Source: Levilinea sp.
GTDB lineage: Bacteria > Chloroflexota > Anaerolineae > Anaerolineales > Anaerolineaceae
Assembly (NCBI GenBank): GCA_029975215.1
Contig: JARKPO010000071.1
Location: forward strand, 1 to 64,000
Reading direction: 5' to 3'
Length of the DNA stretch: 64,000 bases
Both the position numbers and the translations under genes were made by a program. The notes beneath the pieces were generated by a model, which was not told where the DNA came from, ran no database searches, and saw nothing but the letters and a program-made list of their open reading frames with translations. The number at the start of each line of letters is the position of its first letter. The first letter of the stretch is position 1. Positions 16,947-26,981 of this stretch are shown here, one piece after another.

Positions 16947-17606
16947 ATGCCTATTCACACCCTTTTTTATGATGTGGATAACACCCTCTACCCGCCCGAA
17001 AGCGGCGTGTGGGAGGCAATTGCCCAACGGATTGACCGCTACCTGGGTGAGCGCCGCGGCCTGCCCGAGGCCGAAATCCTCGCGCGGCGCACCTATTACT
17101 TCAGCACCTACGGCACCACCATGCGCGGGCTGGAGATTGAAGAACATATTGAGCGGCAGGAATACCTGGATTTTGTCCACGATGTGCCGCTGCGCGATTT
17201 GATTCGGCCCAACCCAGCCCTGCGCGGGGTGCTGCTGCGCTACCCACAGCGCCGCATCATTTTCACCAATGCAGACGAGGCCCACGCCCGGCGGGTTTTG
17301 GCGGTTTTGGGGGTGGAAGACTGCTTCGAGAGCATCATTGACGTCAACACCATCGCGCCCTACTGCAAACCGCAGCCGGAGGCTTTTGTTTTAGGTCTGC
17401 GCATGGCGGGCAGCCCCGCGCCGGAGGAGTGCATCCTCATTGACGATACCCCGGCCAATTTGGAAGCTGCCCGCGCGATGGGCATGGTTGCAGTGGGGGT
17501 GGGCGCAGCAGCAAACGGCAGTGCGCCGCACTGGGTGCGGCGCGTGGAAGATTTGCCGCAGGTGCTGGACGGGCTGCTGGGCAGCCGGGAGGGCGGGCAT
17601 GTTTGA
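16947..17606 (+). CDS. HAD-family pyrimidine 5'-nucleotidase-like phosphatase
   Basis: A 219-residue HAD hydrolase. Motif I is FYDVDNTLYPP (the Asp nucleophile and acid/base Asp), motif II IIFTNADE, motif III Lys in YCKPQPEAF and motif IV ILIDDTPANLEAA. The start DVDNTLYP and the C1-type helical cap match the SDT1/pyrimidine 5'-nucleotidase branch, which dephosphorylates nucleotides; the exact substrate cannot be read. Its stop overlaps the next small gene. The promoter position implies a leaderless mRNA. Confidence 0.85.
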   Translation: MPIHTLFYDVDNTLYPPESGVWEAIAQRIDRYLGERRGLPEAEILARRTYYFSTYGTTMRGLEIEEHIERQEYLDFVHDVPLRDLIRPNPALRGVLLRYPQRRIIFTNADEAHARRVLAVLGVEDCFESIIDVNTIAPYCKPQPEAFVLGLRMAGSPAPEECILIDDTPANLEAARAMGMVAVGVGAAANGSAPHWVRRVEDLPQVLDGLLGSREGGHV

Positions 17607-17877
17607 GCGCATCACACCGTTGGGCTGGGCGGTAATTGGGCTGGTGGTGCTTTTCATCCTCCTGCTGAATTTAAACCTGGTAGCTCTGGTGCGCGGCCAG
17701 CGCACCCCGCGCGCGCCGTTTCAATTCCTGGGTAAGACCATGCACACTCTGCGCGATCCGTTCCGCAAGAATAACGAGGCAGCTGCTGAGCTGGCGCGGC
17801 GCGTGGCTGAGCTGCGCCAGGTGGGGAAAACGGACGGCGAGGGCGCGAATCCGCCGGATAACCTTCCACAAACCTGA
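17599..17877 (+). CDS. Small single-pass membrane protein, unknown
   Basis: Ninety-two residues starting at ATG 17599, overlapping the end of the phosphatase gene by 8 bases. One hydrophobic helix (WAVIGLVVLFILLLNLNLVAL) is followed by a basic, then mixed-charge cytosolic tail with a helical stretch (EAAAELARRVAELRQV). No recognised domain. Overlap with the preceding gene supports that it is translated. Confidence 0.6.
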   Translation: MFERITPLGWAVIGLVVLFILLLNLNLVALVRGQRTPRAPFQFLGKTMHTLRDPFRKNNEAAAELARRVAELRQVGKTDGEGANPPDNLPQT

Positions 17878-18054
17878 TACAAACCCCAGAACTTTCATCC
17901 ACTTTTAACCCGATCGTGATAAGCTATTCCATGACCGTGGAATGGACGCAGGCTGTGCATCCCACAGCGCGCTGAGCAGGATATTTCCGTCTTAAAACGG
18001 ATGGTGATACAGCTAACCCCGCCGAGCGGCGGGAAGGCCATAGGAGGCAATCTC

Positions 18055-19365
18055 ATGGAACCAGGATCCACAATCATCGAACCCGTACCCGCCGGGACAG
18101 CGGGCCAGAAATCTAAAAATCGGACGCTGACCACCATAATCATGGTCGCAGCGGCCTTCATCTTATTGGTAGGAGCCTTCTCCGGCGGGCTAATTGTCGG
18201 CTGGGCTATGCCCGACCGGCAGGCGCAGAGCGACACCGCCGTGGGGAACCCGTTTGAGCTTTTCCAATCGGGTGCAGCCAGCAGCGGGGCCATCCCAAAA
18301 GAGCTGGAAACCCTCTTTGCCCCGTTTTGGGAGACGTGGAAGCTGGTGCACGACCAATATGTGGACCAACCGGTGGACGACACCCTGATGATGCGCGGCG
18401 CGATCCGCGGCATGTTGGAATCCCTGGGCGATCCGCACACCTCGTACATGGATCCGCAGGAGTTCGAACAGACCAACGTGTCTTTGCAGGGCGAGTATGA
18501 GGGCATCGGCGCGTGGGTGGATATCACCGGTGAGTATTTGAAGATCATCAGCCCCATGCCTGGCAGCCCGGCGGAAAAAGCAGGCTTGAAGCCGGGGGAT
18601 GTGATTATCAAGGTGGACGGCGAGGACATGACCGGCGTGAGCGGCGATCTGGTGCTGCAGCGCGTTTTAGGCCCGGCGGGCACGGATGTGACCCTGACGG
18701 TGCAGCGCGAAGAAACGCCCGAACCCTTTGACGTCACCATTACCCGCTCGAAGATCAACATGCCCAGCGCCAAGGGTGAGATGCTGAAGGATAACATCGC
18801 CTATGTGCAGGTGTTCATCTTCGGCGAGAAGACCATGCCCGAGCTGCGCAGCGCGCTGAAGGAACTACTGCCGCAGAACCCCAAGGGCCTGATTTTGGAT
18901 CTGCGCGGCAACGGCGGCGGCTATTTGAACACGGCCATTGACCTGCTCTCGGAGTTTATTCCTGGGCGGCCGGTGGTGATGTATGAAGAGTTTGGGGACG
19001 GCACCCGCAAGGAATTTAAGACTTCGCGCGGCGGCATGGCCACCGAAATTCCGCTGGTGGTGCTGGTGGACGGCGGCAGCGCCTCGGCTTCGGAGATCGT
19101 GGCGGGGGCCATTCAGGACCTGGGCCGTGGCAAGCTGGTGGGCCAGACCACCTTTGGCAAAGGCTCGGTGCAGAATTGGATCCCGCTGGAAAATAACCAG
19201 GGGGCGGTGCGGGTGACGATTGCACGCTGGCTGACCCCCAATGGGCGGCAGATCCACAAGGTGGGGCTGGAGCCGGATGTGGTGGTGGATCTGACCGAAG
19301 AAGACGCGAAAGCTGAACGCGACCCGCAGCTGGATCGAGCGGTTGACATTCTCTTAGGAAAATGA
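18055..19365 (+). CDS. S41 carboxy-terminal processing protease (CtpA-like)
   Basis: A 436-residue protein: a basic N-terminus, one membrane helix (IIMVAAAFILLVGAFSGGLIV), then an N-terminal helical part, a PDZ domain (MPGSPAEKAGLKPGDVIIKVDGEDM) and the S41 catalytic core with LILDLRGNGGGYL, VVLVDGGSASASEIVAGA (nucleophile Ser) and TTFGKGSVQNWIPL (general-base Lys). It degrades or processes exported proteins from their C-termini. I start at ATG 18055 with AGGAGG upstream. It overlaps the HtrA gene by four bases (ATGA), so the two envelope proteases are translationally coupled. Confidence 0.93.
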   Translation: MEPGSTIIEPVPAGTAGQKSKNRTLTTIIMVAAAFILLVGAFSGGLIVGWAMPDRQAQSDTAVGNPFELFQSGAASSGAIPKELETLFAPFWETWKLVHDQYVDQPVDDTLMMRGAIRGMLESLGDPHTSYMDPQEFEQTNVSLQGEYEGIGAWVDITGEYLKIISPMPGSPAEKAGLKPGDVIIKVDGEDMTGVSGDLVLQRVLGPAGTDVTLTVQREETPEPFDVTITRSKINMPSAKGEMLKDNIAYVQVFIFGEKTMPELRSALKELLPQNPKGLILDLRGNGGGYLNTAIDLLSEFIPGRPVVMYEEFGDGTRKEFKTSRGGMATEIPLVVLVDGGSASASEIVAGAIQDLGRGKLVGQTTFGKGSVQNWIPLENNQGAVRVTIARWLTPNGRQIHKVGLEPDVVVDLTEEDAKAERDPQLDRAVDILLGK

Positions 19366-20504
19366 TGAACGCGCGGCGGATTCTGTACGGGGTATTTGTG
19401 GCGCTGGTGGCGGTGGGCGCGGCCTTGCTGGGCGCGCTGGGCGGCGGGCTGGCGGTGTATGCGGCCATGCGCACGTCGGCGGTGGAAGCGCCCGCGGCTG
19501 CGGCGCCCAGCCCGCTGGCGGGGCAGCCCGCGGGGACTTTGCAGGTGGAAAGTACCCAGATTGAGACGGCCATCACCCGCGCGGTGGATACCGTCGGCCC
19601 GGCGGTGGTGACGGTGGTGGGCAAGGCCCCCGATCAGGCGACCATCTTCGGCTGGATCTCCGGCGGAACGGTAAGCGGCAGCGGGGTGATCCTTTCAGCG
19701 GACGGCTATGTGCTCACCAACCATCACGTGGTGGAAAACACCGAAACGCTGTCCATTGTACTGGCCAACGGGGAAGAACGTTCCGCGCGGCTGGTGGGGT
19801 CGGATGTGTTTTCGGATTTGGCCGTGTTGAAAGCCGAAGGGGAGATGCCCGCGGTGGCGGTTTTGGGCAATTCGGACGCGCTGCGCCCTGGCGAAACCGT
19901 GATCGCCATCGGCTCGCCTTTGGGCGATTTTAAGAACACAGTCACCTCAGGGGTGATCAGCGCCACAGGCCGCAGCCTGGATACCGGCCAGGGTTATTTG
20001 ATGGAAGGGCTGATCCAGACGGATGCGGCCATCAACACCGGCAATTCGGGCGGCCCACTGGTGAACCTGGCCGGTGAGGTGATCGGGATTAACACGCTGA
20101 TCCTGCGCACAGGCGGGGGCGGTAATATTGTGGAGGGCCTGGGCTTTTCGATCCCCTCCAATATGGCCCAGGCGGTGGCCAGCCAGATTGTGCAGACCGG
20201 CGCGGTGGCACGCCCTACCCTTTCTATTCGTTACCAGCCCATCACGCCTGACCTGGCGCGGCGCTACAACCTGCCAGTACAGTGGGGGGTGTATGTGTCG
20301 CAGGTGCGTTCGGGGAGCGCGGCCGAGGCGGCCGGTATTCAGCCCGGGGACATTCTCACCCATATCGGCAGCACGGCGATTGATTCCAGCCATCCCTTTG
20401 TGAACGTGCTGTATTCGTTTGCACCGGAGCAGACGGTGGAGGTGCGTCTGGTGCGCGGGCAGGAGACGCTGAGCGTGCAGGTGGTGCTGGAAAAGGATCA
20501 TTAA
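19362..20504 (+). CDS. HtrA/DegP-type trypsin-like serine protease with PDZ
   Basis: A 380-residue protein with an N-terminal membrane anchor (residues 8-36). The chymotrypsin fold carries the full triad: H122 in LTNHHVV, D152 in FSDLAVL and S229 in NTGNSGGPLVN. One PDZ domain follows (SGSAAEAAGIQPGDILTHIG). It should act in the envelope as a quality-control protease and chaperone. Start may be ATG 19362 or 19365. Confidence 0.93.
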   Translation: MMNARRILYGVFVALVAVGAALLGALGGGLAVYAAMRTSAVEAPAAAAPSPLAGQPAGTLQVESTQIETAITRAVDTVGPAVVTVVGKAPDQATIFGWISGGTVSGSGVILSADGYVLTNHHVVENTETLSIVLANGEERSARLVGSDVFSDLAVLKAEGEMPAVAVLGNSDALRPGETVIAIGSPLGDFKNTVTSGVISATGRSLDTGQGYLMEGLIQTDAAINTGNSGGPLVNLAGEVIGINTLILRTGGGGNIVEGLGFSIPSNMAQAVASQIVQTGAVARPTLSIRYQPITPDLARRYNLPVQWGVYVSQVRSGSAAEAAGIQPGDILTHIGSTAIDSSHPFVNVLYSFAPEQTVEVRLVRGQETLSVQVVLEKDH

Positions 20505-20740
20505 ACGAGGGGCGGACAGTGAAGCTAAACGCTTATTTTGCATTGTTGGGGCACGGGCGTGCTTTGCCCGTGCCCTCGTAGTAAGAGGGCGTGCTCTCGA
20601 TGTGAGAACCGCTAAGACGCGAGGAACGCCAAGAGGACGGGTAAACCAACAGCTGATCATGCGGTGCACTCGATGAAATGAGGCGCACCTTACTTGCCAA
20701 TTTGTCATCGCGGGGGCGTTTCCCTTGGAGAATTTAAAGA
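20505..20740. other. Intergenic region with perfect hairpin and degenerate short repeats
   Basis: No gene seen. GGGCACGGGC (20549-20558) pairs perfectly with GCCCGTGCCC (20566-20575) around a 7-base loop, without a T-run. Further on (20607-20638) lies AACCGCTAAGACGCGAGGAA and CGCCAAGAGG, a quasi-repetitive AAGACGC-type pattern like dispersed intergenic elements known from environmental genomes. Confidence 0.5.
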
Positions 20741-20781
20741 AATTCCCCTCTCTGCTTGATCACAGAGAGGGGAATTGTGTT
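20741..20781. terminator. Bidirectional terminator between htrA-like gene and hsp20
   Basis: A perfect 14-bp stem, AATTCCCCTCTCTG (20741-20754) with CAGAGAGGGGAATT (20763-20776), loop CTTGATCA, followed on the plus strand by GTGTTTTT and on the minus strand by TCTTT. It lies between convergent genes. Confidence 0.9.
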
Positions 20782-20797
20782 TTTGGGGAGCTGCGTT

Positions 20798-21238
20798 TTA
20801 CTTCACTTTGATGCTGATGGATTTGGGCTTGACCGCTTCAGCCTTGGGCAAGCGAATGGTGAGGATGCCGTCAGCGAAATCGGCATGCGCCTTTTCTGTC
20901 TGCACTTCGGTGGGCAGTTGGATCATGCGTTCAAAGCTGCCGAAGCGCCGTTCACGAATGAGGTAATTGCGGTTCTTGCCCTCATCTTCATTCTTGAATT
21001 CGCCTTTGATAGTCAGCACATCGGCGGTGACGGAAATCTGCACATCCTCCGGCTTAAGCCCAGGCAGCACAGCTTTTACCGTGATCTCATCGTCGTCTTG
21101 TGAAAGATCAATCAGGGGCAAAGCGGCGAGGTCACGCAGGCTGACAGGCCGGGTGAAGGCGTCATCAAACAGCTGATCCATCGCTTCTCGCAGAGACATC
21201 ATTTCGCGCATTGGCTCCCAACGGGTTAGATTGGACAT
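20798..21238 (-). CDS. Hsp20/alpha-crystallin small heat-shock protein
   Basis: A 146-residue holdase chaperone. The alpha-crystallin domain (residues about 40-135) shows VKAVLPGLKPEDVQISV, LTIKGEFKNEDEGKN and the conserved ADGILTIRLPK; the C-terminal SISIKV acts as the I-x-I/V motif that docks neighbouring dimers. A good ribosome site (AAAGGAGG) precedes ATG 21238. I saw no CIRCE or HAIR operator upstream. Confidence 0.95.
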   Translation of the reverse strand: MSNLTRWEPMREMMSLREAMDQLFDDAFTRPVSLRDLAALPLIDLSQDDDEITVKAVLPGLKPEDVQISVTADVLTIKGEFKNEDEGKNRNYLIRERRFGSFERMIQLPTEVQTEKAHADFADGILTIRLPKAEAVKPKSISIKVK

Positions 21239-21393
21239 CGTGAACCTCCTTTCAAAAAATCAATAAGGTTGAACTGTGCTTAATATACGCGGCCGCTATT
21301 AAAAGATCGTCAGAGGATTGTTAGAAAAATGTCAAATTGGATCGAGGCGAAGCTGAGCGCACGGGGGCGGGCAAAGCCGCGCGGCTTTTCCGG

Positions 21394-21399
21394 TATAAT
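21394..21399 (+). promoter_or_regulatory. TATAAT box for a probably leaderless transcript
   Basis: Perfect -10 TATAAT with the start codon of the next gene at 21406, six bases downstream. No ribosome site fits between, so the mRNA should begin at or next to the ATG. No convincing -35 box. Confidence 0.65.
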
Positions 21400-21405
21400 G
21401 CGGGT

Positions 21406-22428
21406 ATGCGCAAATTCTTGATGGCCGTGCTCCTGCTGCTGGGACTGGTGTTCATTTTGACCTACTTCGCCGAGATGCAGGAAGTCTGGCGCATCCTGCG
21501 CATGGGGCACTGGTGGTATGTGGCCCTGGCGGCGTTGGTGGAGGCGGCCTGGCTGCTGAACCTGAGCGCCAGCTATCAGGCGGTGTACCGCATTGTGGGC
21601 CTGGACGAAAGCTACCGCCGCTTGATTTACCTTTCCAGTGCGGCCTTTTTCGTGAACGTGGTCACGCCGGCTTCGGGCGGGGTTCCGGCCATTGCCCTCT
21701 TTTTGGCCGACGCGGGTAAGCGCGGCCATTCGCGCGGGCGGGTGATGGCGGCCTACGCGCTGAATTTGCTGTTTGAATACGCCGGCCTGTTGGTGGTGGT
21801 GACGCTGGGCCTGGCGGTTTTGGCGCGGCGCAACCATCTGGAATGGTCGGAGGTGGGGGCTTCGCTGGTGCTGCTGGTGGTGGCGCTGGGTCTCATCGGC
21901 CTGCTGTATTTGGGGATGAAATCTGCCGATACGCTGGCGCGGGTGCTGGCCTGGGCAGCGCGCGGGGTGAACTACGTGGCGCGGCCCTTCAGCCGCAAAC
22001 GCCCCTTTGTGGAAGAAAGCCGCGCTTACACCTTTGCGCATGAGATCGCCGAGGGCATTCAGGCCCTGCGCGGCGAGCCGCGCCTGCTGATCCGGCCGCT
22101 GCTGCTGGCCCTGAGCAACAAGGCCCTGCACCTATCCATTCTAACGCTGATGTTCCTGGCCTTTGATGTGCCTTTCACGGCGGGGACGATTTTTGGCAGC
22201 TTTGGCATTGGCTATCTGTTTGTGATCGTTTCGCCCACCCCGGCGGGAATTGGGATTGTGGAAGGCGTGCTGGTGCTGGTGATGAAAACCCTGCTGGTGC
22301 CGCTGGACGCTGCCACCATTATCACTCTGAGCTACCGCGGGGTGACCTTTTGGCTGCCGCTGTTGGTGGGTATGATCAGCTTTCGGGTGGGGCACCGCCT
22401 GGATGACGGACCGACGGCTGAGACTTAA
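21406..22428 (+). CDS. UPF0104/AglD2-type membrane protein (lysylphosphatidylglycerol synthase-like TM domain)
   Basis: A 340-residue protein with about eight helices. The segment AAFFVNVVTPASGGVPAIALFL and the later VIVSPTPAGIGIVEGVLVLVM are the two hallmark motifs of the membrane domain shared by MprF/LPG flippases and AglD. No synthase domain follows, so a lipid flippase or glycolipid role is possible but not shown. Start chosen at ATG 21406 because the promoter lies immediately upstream. Confidence 0.8.
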   Translation: MRKFLMAVLLLLGLVFILTYFAEMQEVWRILRMGHWWYVALAALVEAAWLLNLSASYQAVYRIVGLDESYRRLIYLSSAAFFVNVVTPASGGVPAIALFLADAGKRGHSRGRVMAAYALNLLFEYAGLLVVVTLGLAVLARRNHLEWSEVGASLVLLVVALGLIGLLYLGMKSADTLARVLAWAARGVNYVARPFSRKRPFVEESRAYTFAHEIAEGIQALRGEPRLLIRPLLLALSNKALHLSILTLMFLAFDVPFTAGTIFGSFGIGYLFVIVSPTPAGIGIVEGVLVLVMKTLLVPLDAATIITLSYRGVTFWLPLLVGMISFRVGHRLDDGPTAET

Positions 22429-22480
22429 AGAAGGCGTTGGGGCGGGAAAGGATGAGTTTTGGCCGATCTGCGCCGGTTAA

Positions 22481-22509
22481 TTGACAGTTTCCCTGTCGGG
22501 GGGTATAAT
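22481..22509 (+). promoter_or_regulatory. Consensus sigma-70 promoter of the S1-domain gene
   Basis: TTGACA (22481-22486), 17-base spacer, TATAAT (22504-22509): perfect match in both boxes and spacing. Confidence 0.92.
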
Positions 22510-22546
22510 CTCGTTTTGCTGAAATTTACCTAGGGAGAGTGGTGCT

Positions 22547-23401
22547 ATGGATGTAAGTATGAACGAGACCAACGAGCCGGTGGAAGTGAAACTGAAAACG
22601 CACTTCACCGGAACGGTGGCAAAAGTCAGCCTGGCAGGGGCGCTGATTGATATTGGCGTTGGCCAGCCGGCTGTGATTCACATTTCGCAGATTGAAGCCC
22701 CCGAGGGCGTCACCCTGCACCGCGTGGAGGACATCCTTCAGGTTGGGCAGCAGGTGGACGTGTGGGTGCGCAAGGTCAAGGATGATCACATCGAACTGAC
22801 CATGATCAAGCCCCTGGATCTCGAATGGCGCGAGATTAAGAAGGGCATGGCGGTGCACGGTACGGTGGTGCGCCTGGAGAAGTTCGGCGCGTTTGTGGAA
22901 ATCGGCGCGGAACGGCCCGGTTTGGTGCACATCAGCGAGATGGCCCACGGTTACGTGCGCGAGCCTTCGGATGTGGTCAAGGAAGGCGACGAGATTGACG
23001 CCGAGGTGCTGGAAGTCAACCGCCGCAAGAAGCAGATCAAGCTTTCCATGAAAGCTCTGCAGCCCGAACCTGAACCCGAACCCGAACCGGTCCGCCCGGC
23101 TTCGCAGTCGCGCGAACGGTTTGCCAACGCTTCGGCTGCCGCTGCGGCTGGCGGTCAGGCTGCGCGCCGTCCCAAGAAGGCCCGCAAGCAGCGCGATTCG
23201 GAAAACGAAGAATTTAATCTGAATATCGAAGAACCGCAGCCCACTGAAAGCGACCCAACGGCTCTGGAATATGCTTTCCGCGAAGCCATGGAACGTGCCA
23301 AACAGAAACGCCAGGAAAAAGGGCGTAAGGCCAAGAACGTGACGCAGGAACAGATGGACATCCTGTCGCGCACGCTGGACGGCAAAGCGCGCCAGGAATA
23401 A
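22547..23401 (+). CDS. RNA-binding protein with two S1 domains
   Basis: A 284-residue protein. S1 domain 1 covers about residues 15-85 (FTGTVAKVSLAGALIDIGVG, VIHISQIE) and S1 domain 2 about 95-165 (VHGTVVRLEKFGAFVEIGAERPGLVHISEMAHG). A Pro/Glu repeat (EPEPEPEPEP) then leads to a basic (RRPKKARKQRD) and a charged helical tail (REAMERAKQKRQEKGRKAK). This resembles short ribosomal protein S1-like proteins of Chloroflexota and Firmicutes that help in mRNA binding; it is too short to be a full S1. A consensus promoter indicates high expression. Confidence 0.85.
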   Translation: MDVSMNETNEPVEVKLKTHFTGTVAKVSLAGALIDIGVGQPAVIHISQIEAPEGVTLHRVEDILQVGQQVDVWVRKVKDDHIELTMIKPLDLEWREIKKGMAVHGTVVRLEKFGAFVEIGAERPGLVHISEMAHGYVREPSDVVKEGDEIDAEVLEVNRRKKQIKLSMKALQPEPEPEPEPVRPASQSRERFANASAAAAAGGQAARRPKKARKQRDSENEEFNLNIEEPQPTESDPTALEYAFREAMERAKQKRQEKGRKAKNVTQEQMDILSRTLDGKARQE

Positions 23402-23533
23402 TTCCGGTTCGTTTGGATGCTGTGGAACTGTTCTACACCACCAAGTCTCTCCTGGGCAAAGCGTAAAATTTCGACCTGAACGCCTTTCAGGAAGAAATCA
23501 CTGGGTTTCAGCGAAAGCGTTGTTCTTTTTGAG

Positions 23534-23749
23534 TTGAACACATTGCAGCCGGCCTGGTATAAAGGGAACGCTGGTTATCAGGCTGGTTTGATCGGTGATG
23601 TTGACGCGTATGATTGAACCGTTGGACCATCCAATGTGGTTTAACCAATAACGCCGAACCACTCAGCGGGGAGGTGCCGTAAAACGGCCCTCCCTGCTTC
23701 TTTTTTAGCCCTATAAACGGCGGTACTGCGGCGATGAGCCGGCAAAGGA
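23534..23749 (+). promoter_or_regulatory. pyrG upstream leader: possible promoter plus terminator-like hairpin
   Basis: The gap between the S1 gene and pyrG (23402-23749) holds no gene. TTGAAC (23534-23539), 18 bases and TATAAA (23558-23563) could be a pyrG promoter. Downstream, GGGGAGGTGCCGT (23668-23680) pairs with ACGGCCCTCCCT around AAA with one bulge, followed by TTCTTTTTT (23698-23706). The hairpin ends 43 bases before the pyrG ATG. It is either the S1 gene's terminator or an attenuator for pyrG. Confidence 0.55.
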
Positions 23750-25381
23750 GTGTGTGGGATGACGACAAAATACATCTTTTTCACAGGCGGTGTGGTCAGC
23801 TCGGTGGGCAAAGGGGTCACAGCGGCGGCTTTGGGGCGCGCTCTGAAAGAGCGCGGCTTTAAAGTGGCCGTGCAAAAGCTGGATCCGTACATCAACGTGG
23901 ATCCGGGCACGATGAGCCCTTACCAGCACGGCGAAGTCTTTGTGCTGGATGACGGCGCCGAGACGGACCTGGATTTGGGCCATTACGAGCGTTTTATTGA
24001 TATCCGCCTCAGCCGGGTGTGCAACATCACCACCGGACAGGTGTACGCCGAGGTGATTGGCAAAGAGCGCAAAGGTGATTATCTGGGCGGCACCATTCAG
24101 GTGATCCCGCACATCACCAACGAGATCAAGCGGCGCATTGGGCTGGTGTCCAAAGCCACCAATGCCGAGATTGTGCTGGTGGAGGTGGGCGGCACGGTGG
24201 GCGACATTGAATCGCTGCCCTTCCTCGAGGCGCTGCGGCAGCTGCGCACCGATCTTGGGCGCGACAACACTTTTTATGTGCACGTCACCTGGCTGCCCTA
24301 TATCGCCGCCACAGCCGAGTTGAAAACCAAGCCCACCCAGCATTCGGTGCGGGAGCTGCGCTCCATCGGTATTTCGCCCGATATGATCGTGGCCCGCTCG
24401 GATTACCCCGTGGACGCCAGTCTGCGCGAGAAGATGGCCCTGTTCTGCGACGTGGATAAACGCGCAGTGATCCCCATGGTGACGGCGGAAGTGCTTTATG
24501 AAGTTCCCCTGCTGATCGAAGCCGAGGGCATGGCCGATTACATCCTGGAGCGTATGGGGCTGACGGCGCGCGCCCGGCCGGATTGGAGCGAATGGCGCTG
24601 GTTGGTGAACGAGGTGCGACGCGAAAAGCCCAGCGTGCGCGTGGCGCTGGTGGGCAAGTATGTGGAGCTGCACGACGCTTACATCAGCGTGCGCGAGGCG
24701 CTCAAGCACGCCGCTCTGCACCTGGGGGTGGAACTGGATTTGCAGTGGGTACATTCCGCGGATTTGGAGAAGGGGCGCTCCTGGGATGTGCTGGAAAGCG
24801 TTTCGGGGATTCTGGTTCCGGGCGGTTTTGGCAGCCGCGGGATTGAGGGCAAAATTCAGGCGGCCCATTACGCCCGTATCCATCAGGTGCCCTATTTTGG
24901 CTTGTGTCTGGGCATGCAGCTGATGGTGACTGAATTTGCACGCGAGATTTTGGGCAATGACCAGGCCAATTCCACCGAGTTCGACCGCGCCACACCCCAT
25001 CCGGTGATTGACCTGATGCCTGACCAACGCACGATCAGCGACATGGGCGGCACCATGCGGCTGGGGCTGTATCCCTGCGAGCTGCAGCCGGGGACGATTG
25101 CGGCTGAGGCTTACCAGGAGACCCAGGTGGAAGAACGCCACCGCCACCGTTTTGAATTTAACAACGCTTACCGCGAAATTTTTGCAGCAAAGGGTATGCG
25201 CTTTTCGGGGCTGTCTCCGGACGGGCGCCTGGTGGAAATTGTGGAGCTGGCCGATCATCCCTTCATGCTGGCCACGCAGTTCCACCCTGAATTTCTGTCG
25301 CGCCCCAATCGGCCGCACCCGCTCTTCCTGGCCTTCATCCGTGCGGCCTGCGATCGGGCGGGCATTCCCTACCGGGCGTGA
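23750..25381 (+). CDS. pyrG: CTP synthase
   Basis: A 543-residue enzyme making CTP from UTP, ATP and glutamine. The synthetase half begins [26 protein letters not shown] (P-loop) with [20 protein letters not shown] and the GGTVGDIES segment. The glutaminase half starts near residue 300 with [10 protein letters not shown] (Cys nucleophile) and ends with [12 protein letters not shown] (His/Glu of the triad). Full length and normal. A terminator-like hairpin sits just upstream. Confidence 0.98.
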   Translation: MCGMTTKYIFFTGGVVSSVGKGVTAAALGRALKERGFKVAVQKLDPYINVDPGTMSPYQHGEVFVLDDGAETDLDLGHYERFIDIRLSRVCNITTGQVYAEVIGKERKGDYLGGTIQVIPHITNEIKRRIGLVSKATNAEIVLVEVGGTVGDIESLPFLEALRQLRTDLGRDNTFYVHVTWLPYIAATAELKTKPTQHSVRELRSIGISPDMIVARSDYPVDASLREKMALFCDVDKRAVIPMVTAEVLYEVPLLIEAEGMADYILERMGLTARARPDWSEWRWLVNEVRREKPSVRVALVGKYVELHDAYISVREALKHAALHLGVELDLQWVHSADLEKGRSWDVLESVSGILVPGGFGSRGIEGKIQAAHYARIHQVPYFGLCLGMQLMVTEFAREILGNDQANSTEFDRATPHPVIDLMPDQRTISDMGGTMRLGLYPCELQPGTIAAEAYQETQVEERHRHRFEFNNAYREIFAAKGMRFSGLSPDGRLVEIVELADHPFMLATQFHPEFLSRPNRPHPLFLAFIRAACDRAGIPYRA

Positions 25382-25432
25382 GACTCGGCGAACCTGGAAA
25401 AATGGTTTATACTACTGGGGTAACGATTCTGA

Positions 25433-26767
<1,335 letters not shown>

Positions 26768-26785
26768 AGCATTTTAGGAAACTGG

Positions 26786-26816
26786 AAAGCTGGCGGGAAT
26801 CCCCGCCAGCTTTTTC
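26786..26816 (+). terminator. Terminator after enolase
   Basis: AAAGCTGGCGGG (26786-26797) pairs perfectly with CCCGCCAGCTTT (26802-26813) around AATC, followed by TTCTC; it closes the eno transcript. Confidence 0.9.
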
Positions 26817-26832
26817 TCAGATCGAAAATGTA

Positions 26833-26850
26833 CGTATGTACGTACATACG
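26833..26850. promoter_or_regulatory. 18-bp perfect palindrome, probable operator of the BMC operon
   Basis: CGTATGTACGTACATACG is its own reverse complement over all 18 bases. It lies 17 bases upstream of the -35 box of the microcompartment promoter and between it and the enolase terminator. The GntR-type regulator encoded as the last gene of the operon is the natural candidate to bind it; this is an inference from position. Confidence 0.75.
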
Positions 26851-26867
26851 AAAGCAATTATTTTTGC

Positions 26868-26896
26868 TTGACATTTGGAAACGCTGGTATTATCAT
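26868..26896 (+). promoter_or_regulatory. Promoter of the microcompartment operon
   Basis: TTGACA (26868-26873), 17-base spacer, TATCAT (26891-26896). Transcription should start near 26903, giving an untranslated leader of about 80 bases before the GTG start of the first gene. Confidence 0.85.
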
Positions 26897-26981
26897 AAAT
26901 ACGAAGCTGTCCGCTTCCCTGTTTTCCCTGACCTGTGTTTTGCCTTGCCAACCCCATATTCCGCTGTGCAGGAAAGCCGCC

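Noticed and set aside
23155..23541. A minus-strand frame across the end of the S1 gene and the gap before pyrG
   Set aside because: Overlaps the S1-domain gene for most of its length and shows no family; the piece in the gap alone is too short to judge.
26868..26981. A longer rpiB start at 26868
   Set aside because: It begins inside the -35 box and would place the start codon upstream of the promoter; the added residues carry no recognisable sequence, and the GTG at 26982 has a ribosome site and starts the targeting helix.
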